Positions 15,493-25,100 of a DNA stretch of 64,000 nucleotides are shown here, one piece after another. The DNA is from an uncultured Candidatus Saccharibacteria bacterium. Lineage in GTDB: Bacteria > Patescibacteriota > Saccharimonadia > Saccharimonadales > Saccharimonadaceae. Each line of letters opens with the position of its first letter. Within the stretch, counting starts at the first letter, position 1. Position numbers and translations under genes: made by a program. The stretch lies in the NCBI GenBank assembly GCA_947165465.1, contig CAMVAM010000004.1, positions 40,623-104,622 of the forward strand, read 5' to 3'. The notes under the pieces were generated by a model. It did no database searches and had not been told where the DNA came from. It was given only the letters and a program-made list of their open reading frames with translations.

Positions 15493-16452
15493 TTAGTACC
15501 AAAACTTTTTCGGCAGTTTTTTGGCGATGCGCATATGGAAATCGTAATCAAATCCCTCGAGACGCTTTGGGTTTTTGGTCTTGAAATATTTCTTACGGAT
15601 TTCTTCCGACGTCATGATTTCACCCGGAATTAATTTGTATTTTTTCCGGAAGTTTAGTCCGCGCTTATAATTTTCTGGCGGCAACACGGCCATTGGAAGA
15701 AAGTCACATTTAATATCCTTGTCCTGGTATAGTTTTAATGCCAGCACTGACATTGTCGGAATAATATCTTCTTTTTTATCGTAAACAGCCTTAGTCTTAA
15801 AAACAGTTGCTTGGCGCGTAGCGGACGGTGCCACGAAAATCACGCCACCATTCTTGACGCCGTCATGCGAAATTTTCGTGTAAACTTCGCGAAAATCGTG
15901 CTTCAAACGATTGGCCGGCTCGTATAGTTCGGAACTTTCATCAAGCCCAATCTTTTTCCAGGTGGACGGCGTGATAGTTGGCGTAATAATAATGCCAAGT
16001 CTTTTAATGCGATCATAATTCGGAGCCAAAGCTTCGTACCAAGGCAAATTCACCGGGAAATACATTGGTTTCTCACCCATAATGTCGACTTTCATGAGTA
16101 GAATGCGACCAATCTCGCCAAGTGATGGGTGATTGAAGCCAACAACGAGGCCATTTTTCTGGTCTTTTGGCATGCCTTCATATGAACCCGGAGTGAGTTT
16201 TGAAAGAGTCTTAACGAGTTTTCGCCTTGCCGCCTGCGTATGCTTTACTGGATCTTTTTTCGGACCGGTAGTTTTAAAGAAATAGTTGATAGCCGTATTG
16301 CAAGCTTTGCCAACCGGCACCATTTCCTTGCGGAGCTTTTCCGCGCCAAGCGTATTTAAAAGTGAATAATTCTCGTGTTGCATTTTATCGATGATTTCTT
16401 CAGCCGAAAGATTCTTAAGCTCATCGATAGAAAAAAGTTTTTTCTTTCCCAT
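15493..16452 (-). CDS. PlsC-like glycerophospholipid acyltransferase family protein
   Basis: 319 residues from the ATG at 16452. The segment VVGFNHPSLGEIGRI resembles acyltransferase motif I (NHxxxxD), here with Glu in the acidic position, and GVIFVAPSATRQ matches motif III. There is no membrane span, but flanking segments are basic. A role in making phosphatidic acid or remodelling host-derived lipids is plausible but unproven. The NHx4E variant and missing FPEG make this divergent, so the family call is moderate. The start is set by an extended -10 ending 6 bases upstream, so the mRNA is probably leaderless. Confidence 0.65.
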   Translation of the reverse strand: MGKKKLFSIDELKNLSAEEIIDKMQHENYSLLNTLGAEKLRKEMVPVGKACNTAINYFFKTTGPKKDPVKHTQAARRKLVKTLSKLTPGSYEGMPKDQKNGLVVGFNHPSLGEIGRILLMKVDIMGEKPMYFPVNLPWYEALAPNYDRIKRLGIIITPTITPSTWKKIGLDESSELYEPANRLKHDFREVYTKISHDGVKNGGVIFVAPSATRQATVFKTKAVYDKKEDIIPTMSVLALKLYQDKDIKCDFLPMAVLPPENYKRGLNFRKKYKLIPGEIMTSEEIRKKYFKTKNPKRLEGFDYDFHMRIAKKLPKKFWY

Positions 16453-16458
16453 GAATTC

Positions 16459-16469
16459 ATTATAGCACA
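16459..16469 (-). promoter_or_regulatory. Extended -10 (TGTGCTATAAT), leaderless start
   Basis: TGTGCTATAAT ends 6 bases before the ATG at 16452, with no room for a ribosome-binding site. Confidence 0.65.
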
Positions 16470-16473
16470 CATG

Positions 16474-16500
16474 AAAAACCCCCGACTTTTGTCGGGGGTA
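16474..16500 (-). terminator. hppA terminator
   Basis: ACCCCCGAC-aaaa-GTCGGGGGTTTTT on the minus strand, 6 bases after the hppA stop. Confidence 0.92.
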
Positions 16501-16505
16501 AGGAG

Positions 16506-18662
16506 TTAGAACAACCGGTACGTATAGAAAACCGGTGCCAGAGTATTTGCGACGGTCGACATTGTCTTGATGAAAATATCAAGTGCGACGCCGACAACGT
16601 CCTTACGTGTATCGCCAACGGTGTCACCGACGACAGCAGCTTTATGTGCCGCAGAGCCTTTTTCGTGACCCGGCAGACCGCCAGTTTCGATCAGCTTCTT
16701 TGCATTATCGAAGGCGCCGCCTGAATTGCCGTTAAAGATGGCACGGCAAATGGCCACAATAGTGCTACCACCGAGGAGACCAAGCACAATTTCAGGACCA
16801 AACGGAAAACCGAATACGATGGGCGCAGCGAGCGCCAAGACCGACGGCAGAAGCATACATCTCAAAGCTTCATCGGCGGCCATTTTGATGACTTTGTCAT
16901 AGTCAGGCTTTTTCGTTCCCTCAATGATTCCCGGAATCTTCAGCTGACGCTCTCCTTCGTCAGCCATCAGTTTTGCTGAGTTGATGGTATTTTCGGTCAG
17001 AATCGAAATAAAGAATTCGATTAAGGCTCCGCCGATAATACCACCGACAATTACGCTGATAATTACCATGGGGTTGCTGTAATCCGAAGCGGGGTAACTA
17101 CCGATATAGGACATGATGAGTGCGACAGTTGCAAAAGCTGCCGAGCCAATCGCATTGCCCTTACCAATAGCTGCCGTGGTGTTACCAACTGCATCCAGTT
17201 GGTCTGTGATGTCGCGGACTTTTTCCTCGAGATGACAACTTTCAGCGATACCACCAGCATTATCTGCGATGGGACCAAAAGCGTCAATCGAGACGGTTGT
17301 GCCGACAAAGCTAAGCATGCCGAGCGCCGCAATCGCGATACCATAGGTTCCGCAAAAGATACCGGATATGATGATGGAAATACCAATCACCAGCACCGGC
17401 AGGAGCACTGAACGTGCTCCCACTGCGTCACCATAGGTTACGACGAAAGCTTCGCCTTCGGTCGCCATTTGGGCCAGCCGCTTGACCGGCTTAAACTTCA
17501 TACTAGTATAGTATTCCGTAATTTTACCCACGGCTACCGAACTAACCATGCCAAGTACTGCTGCGAGCCACGGCGAGAGCCACCCAATTCTGAAAACCGA
17601 TTCGAGACCAGAAACGTTTCCAAAAATCGAATGTGCCCCATAAAGAGCTATCACGATGACAACTATCGCAGAAAGATATGTTGCACGGTTTAACTCTTCG
17701 CCAGGGTCACTGGTTTCACGCGAGTATTCCATCGGCACCATTTTACCGTCAACTTTCACAAAAGCAGTCTGCTTTTTGTTTTTGATGATGATGTGGTTTA
17801 CACCGATGATACTGCTGAGTAGCCCGCCTGCCGCCAAGATAAATGGCAACATGCAAGCCGCAGTTAGTGCCTCCGGATTGTCCTTGAACACCTGCATAGA
17901 AATCAGAATACATGCAGTAGGTGTTGCGACGAAACTCTCCAGAAGGTCGGAGATGTTTCCAGCAATGTCATTCACGCAATCGCCAATAAAGTCGGCGAGC
18001 GAGTTTGGCATTCTGGAATCATCCTCGGGCATGTTGTGGATGTTCTTGCCAACTATGTCCGCAGAGATGTCGGCGGCCTTTGTGTAGTTGCCACCGGCGA
18101 CGCGGTTAAACATTGCTACGACTGAACAGCCCAGAGAATAGGTTGTCAGTCTCATAGTGACGGCATTGCACGGAGTCTTAATTAGTAGGCCATATCCTAC
18201 GATGTCCGAATGGGCACCTCCAGAAACTAACCATACTATTAGAAAACCGAGCAAACCAAATGCCGGAACCGAGTAGCCACTTAAGCTCCCACCAAGTAGC
18301 GCGATACGCATCGTTCTGCTCATCGCGCCAGTTACTCGTGCTGCATTTGTTGTCCGCACATTGGCATATGTCCCGCCGCGCATACCGATTTCCACTGCCA
18401 TTATGCTGAGTAGCGAGCCGAAAATAAAAGTAATTCCGGAACCTACTTCACGAAACAGTGAATACATCAAAGCGACAATCAAAACGGTCGGCGCAATGAT
18501 TCGGTATTCTCGCTTCAGAAAGGTTTTGGCTCCAGCCCGAATTATGCCAGCCAGTTCTTGCATCTCTTCAGTGCCTTCGTTATGATTGCGAAGGTCGATG
18601 AAGTTTCGCCAGATCAAGATGAACGTAATGCAGACTATCACCAACGTCAATGAGTAGACCAT
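16506..18662 (-). CDS. hppA: Membrane-bound ion-translocating pyrophosphatase
   Basis: 718 residues and about 16 membrane spans. The catalytic loops are present: DISADIVGK with EDDSRMPNSLADFIGD, and VDAFGPIADNAGGIAE-like and GDTVGDTRKD segments. It couples PPi hydrolysis to pumping H+ or Na+ across the membrane. GNTTAAIGKGNAIGS carries alanine where K+-independent enzymes have lysine, so it is predicted to be K+-stimulated. I start at the ATG at 18662, preceded by AGGAGGT, and not at the longer track start. It is monocistronic, with its own promoter, hairpin-bearing leader and strong terminator. Confidence 0.95.
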   Translation of the reverse strand: MVYSLTLVIVCITFILIWRNFIDLRNHNEGTEEMQELAGIIRAGAKTFLKREYRIIAPTVLIVALMYSLFREVGSGITFIFGSLLSIMAVEIGMRGGTYANVRTTNAARVTGAMSRTMRIALLGGSLSGYSVPAFGLLGFLIVWLVSGGAHSDIVGYGLLIKTPCNAVTMRLTTYSLGCSVVAMFNRVAGGNYTKAADISADIVGKNIHNMPEDDSRMPNSLADFIGDCVNDIAGNISDLLESFVATPTACILISMQVFKDNPEALTAACMLPFILAAGGLLSSIIGVNHIIIKNKKQTAFVKVDGKMVPMEYSRETSDPGEELNRATYLSAIVVIVIALYGAHSIFGNVSGLESVFRIGWLSPWLAAVLGMVSSVAVGKITEYYTSMKFKPVKRLAQMATEGEAFVVTYGDAVGARSVLLPVLVIGISIIISGIFCGTYGIAIAALGMLSFVGTTVSIDAFGPIADNAGGIAESCHLEEKVRDITDQLDAVGNTTAAIGKGNAIGSAAFATVALIMSYIGSYPASDYSNPMVIISVIVGGIIGGALIEFFISILTENTINSAKLMADEGERQLKIPGIIEGTKKPDYDKVIKMAADEALRCMLLPSVLALAAPIVFGFPFGPEIVLGLLGGSTIVAICRAIFNGNSGGAFDNAKKLIETGGLPGHEKGSAAHKAAVVGDTVGDTRKDVVGVALDIFIKTMSTVANTLAPVFYTYRLF

Positions 18663-18689
18663 ATACTCTACCTCCTTGTAAAAGTACAT

Positions 18690-18705
18690 GGCGGTTTTAC
18701 CCGCC
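18690..18705 (-). promoter_or_regulatory. Hairpin in the hppA leader
   Basis: GGCGG-gtaaaa-CCGCC forms in the ~50-base leader upstream of the ribosome-binding site. A regulatory role is possible but not shown. Confidence 0.4.
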
Positions 18706-18717
18706 ACGCCGTCGGTG

Positions 18718-18726
18718 ATTATACCA
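18718..18726 (-). promoter_or_regulatory. hppA extended -10 (TGGTATAAT)
   Basis: TGG-TATAAT on the minus strand, about 55 bases before the hppA ATG. Confidence 0.6.
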
Positions 18727-18770
18727 CTATTTTAGGGAAAATAAAAGGACAAGAGGTTTAGTATTATTAT

Positions 18771-18798
18771 TTGACAAAAATACAATATAGTGTATAAT
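18771..18798 (+). promoter_or_regulatory. Strong sigma70 promoter of the 18847 gene
   Basis: TTGACA, 16-base spacer, TATAAT preceded by TG. It is among the closest to consensus in the window and points away from hppA. Confidence 0.8.
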
Positions 18799-18846
18799 AT
18801 ATATGTTGGTAATACCAACGCACATTATTTTTAGGAGGTCACTGAT

Positions 18847-19074
18847 ATGAGTCTGTTCAGTAATTCCGGCAAGGTCAATGTCGACAAGGCGGCGGAAAGC
18901 ATCGTCGAGAACGGCGGAGGCATGTCCTCCACCCAGAAGAGCGATCACGTCCATCATACGGCCTACTCGAGGGACGAAAATCGCCACCTTTCCTGGGATG
19001 AATATCCCGATGGTAGTGTTAAGAACGTCCACACGGACAAAGACAACAAGAGCTACACTCAGTACGGAAATTAA
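18847..19074 (+). CDS. Small hydrophilic histidine-rich protein of unknown function
   Basis: I do not recognise this 75-residue protein. It has no membrane span or signal. Its second half is rich in His, Asp, Asn and Tyr (SDHVHHTAYSRDENRHL, KNVHTDKDNKSYTQYGN). Expression signals are strong: a consensus promoter, TTAGGAGGTC 10 bases before the ATG, and a GC-rich terminator. The codons favour C/G endings (GGC, AAG, GTC), unlike the AAA/GAA-leaning neighbours, suggesting either high expression or acquisition. It lies between hppA and the first giant surface protein. The track ORFs in other frames here are shadows. Confidence 0.75.
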   Translation: MSLFSNSGKVNVDKAAESIVENGGGMSSTQKSDHVHHTAYSRDENRHLSWDEYPDGSVKNVHTDKDNKSYTQYGN

Positions 19075-19085
19075 TCCACCTCACA

Positions 19086-19109
19086 GGGCGCCACGCGCGC
19101 CCATTTTTT
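19086..19109 (+). terminator. Terminator of the 18847 gene
   Basis: GGGCGC-cacgc-GCGCCC followed by ATTTTTT, 12 bases after the stop. Confidence 0.82.
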
Positions 19110-19149
19110 ATGTATTTTTTAGGCATTTTCCTTCGCATTTTATTATGGT

Positions 19150-19160
19150 TGTGCTATAAT
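19150..19160 (+). promoter_or_regulatory. Extended -10 (TGTGCTATAAT) of the first giant surface protein
   Basis: It lies 35 bases before the GTG at 19196. A GGAGGAAGG ribosome-binding site follows, so this copy of the motif drives a led transcript. Confidence 0.65.
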
Positions 19161-19195
19161 TAAAACTGTATGCGAGAGTGTTGGAGGAAGGACCT

Positions 19196-22100
19196 GTGAG
19201 GGGTCCGATAAAAAAGCTAATTGCATTTATTTTACTCGCATTTACCAGCCTACTATTTACCAGTCGGGCGGTTTTTGCTACTTCAGAGCTAGAAGTTACT
19301 ATTTCGCCAGACCAAGTTTACATGAGTCTAATACCGGCTCAACTTGAGACGGAAGATCAAACAATTTCGGTCTCTACCGATAATGCCACGGGTTATCGAG
19401 TTATACTAACCACGGCCGGCACGTCTTCGGCACTTGTTGAAGTATCAGACGATACAAAGACCATACCAACACTCACTTTACCGAGCGGTGCTACCAGTAT
19501 CCCGGCTTCTTCAGTCGAAGATGGATATGGCTATAGTATTGATAATGGAGCGAACTTTTATCCAGTGCCAGAGCCATCAGCGGACCCGATTACGCTATTT
19601 ACTACTAATACAGCAGGCGACAATGAACATACTCTAACTTTTGGCGCTAACGTTCCAATCGACCTCGCCAAGGGTACATATACTAATACATTCAATATAA
19701 TTGTGATTGCCAATATTTTGCCATGTGATGCTGACAGTATTTGTTATGACGGCAATGGCGATGATAGAACGGGCTCAATGAGCAATCAGCTAGCCGAATC
19801 CAATTCGGAAGTAACGTTACTTGCTTCCAATTTCTCCCGTTCAGGATATGGTTTTGCGGGCTGGAATACTGAACCAGACGGTACTGGCACTAATTATGGT
19901 CCAAATCAAACAATCACGACTGGCGACCTTTCGGTAACCGGGTTACAGCTATATGCTCGCTGGATACCGTCATCGGGCAATCTACAAGGCTGGCGTGGTT
20001 GTGCCGGAATGACGGCTATCGATTATGACAATAATGGCGAATTAATAATGGCCGCGAACAGTATCACGGCTTTGACGGATACCCGTGACAACAATACATA
20101 TGCCGTGGTCAAATTTGCCGACAATCAATGCTGGATGATTGAAAACCTTCGTCTGAATCTAAATAACCCAAATTTGACAATTTCAAATGAAAACACTAAT
20201 AAACCGTCTGCGGATTTTGTCACGGCGGCCAATAATCATCCTGCATCATCAAATAGCTTTTGCGCTAATAACAATGCCACATGTAATAATCAAATCAAAT
20301 ATAACACCAATAACACGAACCGCAACTTAACTGCGTCTTATGACACAAATAACAACTCTAGCTCTTGGTATTCCTACGGACACTATTATAACTGGTATAC
20401 TACTACTGCCGGAAATGGCACTTACGGCACAAGTGATGAGGGGGCATCTGTCGATGGTGATATTTGCCCAGCCGATTGGCGATTGCCGTCTGGCTATGGT
20501 AGCGACGGAGATCTAGCGGTTCTTGATGTCGCCATGGGAGGAAATGGTATTAATAGAGCTTCTGGTACCCAAGCCGGTCTAGCCACCTCGAAGCGTTGGC
20601 GCACTTACCCATATAACTATATATTAAGCGGTGAATTCCGAAGCAACGCTGGTTATAATCGTGGTACTTCAAGTAGCTATGCTACACTTAACGCATTAAG
20701 CGCAGCCAATACTGCTAACCTCTGGTTAAAGCCGGATGGTGTTCATATGAACTCCAATGGCACAGCGAAAGTACGTGGGCAAACAGTACGATGTGTATAC
20801 AACCCGGGTGCCCACATAATCGGCAACATCCATTACGATGCTAATGAAGGTACTGGTACAGTGCCAGACGAAACCAACATCGACTTTAGCACTGCGGTGG
20901 CTGCAACTAATACTTTCACAAAAACACATTCTGTGTTCACTGGTTGGAACACTTTGGCTAACGGCAATGGTGTAGAAGTAAATGAAGGCGAATCGGTAGC
21001 TAATGCCGCTGAAAGCATGCATATTACTGATGGTCAAACCCTTACTTTGTACGCTAATTGGCGACCGCTGTATACTTTAGTTTATGACGGCAATGGCTCA
21101 GATGCTGGTGTTATGACAAGCGCTAACGTCAGCGATCTTGAACCGGGTCAAAAAACGCTGGTTGCCTCTAATTTCTCCCGCGTAGGCTATGGATTTGCGG
21201 GCTGGAGTCTAGATAGTGATGCCGGTACCAAACTCATGAATGGCCAAGCGGTAACAATTTATGGGCCAAATCAATCCATTACCGTCAATGACGAATTTTA
21301 CATCAATGCCGATCAGGAGAATCAAATCACTCTCTATGCAGTGTGGCTTGCGGCAGATTCTAATTACACACTACAATCGTTTAACTCGGCTAAGTGCGAC
21401 GATATGGAATTCGGCGAGTTTGTTGCTCTCAGGGATACCCGCGACAATAATGTATACTCTGTGGCTAAACTAGAAGACGGAAACTGTTGGATGGTGGAAA
21501 ACCTTCGTCTCGACCCATCTACCACCACCTTCAGCAGCAGTAACACCAATTCGCCTACCGCAGAATTTATCACAAATGCTCCAAATTCTTCCAGCTCTAA
21601 CACTCTATGTAACGATGACGAGGATACCTGTATAGATACAATTGGTTTCAACGCTAACGCAATAAATCGAAATCTTTCCCCATCATATAGCAACAACAGT
21701 GTAAGTAGATCATGGTATAGCTACGGCGTGATGTATAACTGGTATACGGCCACGGCTGGCAATGGTACTTACGATACTGATGGCACTAATGTAGCTGGCG
21801 ATATTTGTCCAACTGGATGGAGACTCCCAACTGGTGGCCAAAGCGGTGAATTTGCAAATCTCAATGATTTGGCAAATGATGGTTCCCTGATTACCGATGC
21901 TGGTCTGGTGAAGTTCCCTGACAACTTTATCTACTCCGGTGATTTTAATAACACTATACCTGGTGGACGCAACAGCTATGGCCGCTTCTGGAGTGCTACG
22001 TCCGAAGGCAATCTTAATGCCTATCGTCTAGGCATAGTAACTAGTGGCGCTACGCCGACCGGCTCATACAAGAAATGGGACGCTTTTGCCGTGCGTTGTA

Positions 22101-25100
22101 TTTACCCAGGTGTATTCCCTACATATTTGGAATATATTCTCGATTATGATGCTGACAATTATTCAGTTACTGTTCCGGAAGATGAAACGGCGAGCAGTCG
22201 AAACAACTCCTATGATTTCTCTATTTCAACTAGCACGATTCCTTCTCTCTATGGTTACACGTTCCTTGGTTATAGCAACACTAGTGGTGCCACTACACCG
22301 GACTATGTCTATAATGCCGTGAGTAATACCTTTACGCCAAGCACCATCACAATTAATAGTACTGGTGATTCTACCACGAAGACGATTTATGCCGTTTTTG
22401 AAGAGGACACCTGCCCAGCGGGATATATTTGTTATCTTGATAATGGAGCGGATGGCGGCGTCGGTACTATGGCGAACCAGCCGGCTACGTCTAATAGTAC
22501 TGTCACGCTAATTCCATCCAACTACTCTAAGACAGGCTATGGATTTGCCGGTTGGTCTGCATCAGATGACGGAGCACCATATGGTCCAAACGCCACTATT
22601 ACGACGGGAGACCTTAGTTCTGAAGGTCTGATGCTCTATGCTAGATGGATACCTTCTTCCGGTAGCCTTCAGAGTTGGACTGGTTGCAATTCTATGATTC
22701 AGGGCGACGTAATAGCTTTAACGGATACTCGCGACAATCAAACCTACACCGTAGCTAAGCTGGGTGATGAAAAATGCTGGATTGTCGAGAACCTCCGCCT
22801 AGATCCAGGAACGGCCACTATTACTGCTCAGAATACAAATAATCCGGTCGCCGGTTTTATAGAAGAGTCAAATGATAGTAATACCCATTCCCTAAACACG
22901 CTTTGTAATACCAGAAGTCTTGAATGTTTTGATCAGATTCAATATAACGCGAACAGTCTCAATAGGTCTTTGACACAATCCTACACTAACGACGATGCGG
23001 CAAGCGGATGGTATTCTTATGGCGTTTATTATAACTGGTATACCGCCACTGCTGGAAACGGCACCTTTAGTACCATGGAACAAAGTGGTCCAAACCATGA
23101 CGGTGTGCTTACGGGTGATATTTGTCCTTCGAACTGGCATTTACCAACTGGCGGCAGTGGTGGAGAATATAGTGTTCTGAATTCAGTAATTAATAATAAT
23201 TCGGACACTTCTGATGTTGTCTGGCGCGCATATCCAAACAACTTTGTCTGGTCCGGTGACTATAATAATAACAAGAGAAATTCGAGCTACTTAAACGGTA
23301 GAATCTGGACATCAACCGTAAAAGACAATGATAAAGCATACCGACTTGGATATGCAGAAGGAGTTTTACAAGCAAACGCAAATTCTTACAATAAATGGGA
23401 TGGTTTTGCGGTCAGGTGCGTCTTTAATGGCACCGCTACGGAGTATAATACTGTTACAGTGACATTCCCACAGCATGTCAGTAAAGTTACATTTGTTAGC
23501 AGTAAGTACGATACTGTAACGGCAACGAGCAGTAATAATACCGTGAGCTTAGCTAGAGGGACCACATATACTGTAACTGCCAGCATTGCATCTGGTTATG
23601 TACTAGACACTTGGACTGCAGGTGCGAATGGCTTTATTGGCGATTCCAACCAGAATCCAACCACCTTTGCAATCAATAATGATACCACTTTAACACTTTC
23701 AACTGCCCAAGCCACTAATTATGCAGTTACCGTTAATCTTGACGCCGGCACATCTAGCGTTAGCTTCTACCACGCGGATTATGGCACTCAGACCGCCACA
23801 AACAACAATAATAATGGTGATGGTACTGCAACGGTAACTATAAACTTGTATGCTGGCGTCAATTATACTATTACGTCTAATCTCTCCAACAATTACTCAT
23901 TTGATAGCTGGTCTACTACCGGAAATGGTACCCTAGGTTCCACCTTAAATGATACGACTACCTATTCGGTCAGTGGCGCCGCAGAACTTAGCGCCACCAG
24001 CCAAGCTTATCTAGGTCCAGAACCACCAGCATCTTGTAGCACCCCGGTTCCAAATATTACTTATATGCAAGAAATTAATACCAGCAACTATACTACAGTT
24101 CTAGGAACACTTATTACCGAGCAACCTTACTATCTAAGAGATTCTCGTGACGGCGAACCTTATTGCGTTTCGAAACTTGCCGATGGCCGTCTGTGGATGA
24201 TAGATAATTTGAGACTAGATCTTGGAAATAGCGATGTACTAGCCAACGTAACTGCAGCAAACACCAACGCTACTGCCGAACAACTTCAATATCTCAAGAA
24301 TGGCGGCGGTACAGCTAACGATCAATACCCAACCGCCGGTATCAACAGCACAGCTTGGACGAGTAGCAGCCAAGATTACTACAGCGTACCGATGTCGGTT
24401 TCTTCTGGCACATGTCTGAACTCGGGTTCTTGTGTCAATGAAAGCGGGACTAATTGGAACAAAGATTCTACAGTCACTGTCTATGGGAATGGTAGCGGAA
24501 AAGTTGGCGTCCTATATAATTACTGCGCTGTCTCTGCGGGTACTTATTGCTATGGCAATGGCACAGCTAAGACTAATATCCCGGAGACAGATTCTAATCC
24601 GTCTTCATATTATGATCTTGACGGCGACATTTGTCCTGCCGGTTGGCGTATGCCTACCGGTAACATATCCGGCGAGATTTATGGCCTCTACAATTATTAT
24701 GGCTATAGAAATGCAAGCTCTCCTTCTAGTTTGCAATATATGACTTCTATGCCTTTTGCTGGTGTCTTTATTTCAGGTAAATTCAATAGTTTCCCAGACT
24801 ATCAAGGCGGTATTTGGACTGCAACGAGAGGTACAAGCTCTAACCCACAGGAATTCATCGTAAGACAAAATACAATAACAATGAGCAATAGTCTTACTCA
24901 TAACTACGCCATCGCTACAAGGTGTATACTTGAAACTCCTACTTATACCGCTACCGTTAATTTTGCCGGCTCGGGTATTTCCAGTGTCACCATTTCACAC
25001 CCTGCCTATGATACTCAGACTGTGACGACCAGCGGCGGAACTGTTACTCTGAGATACGGCATAACCTATACGGTCACTACGGAACTAAACTCTGGCTATA

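Noticed and set aside
18727-19032. ORF antisense to the 18847 gene
   Set aside because: It covers the 18847 gene's promoter and ribosome-binding site and has no start signals of its own.
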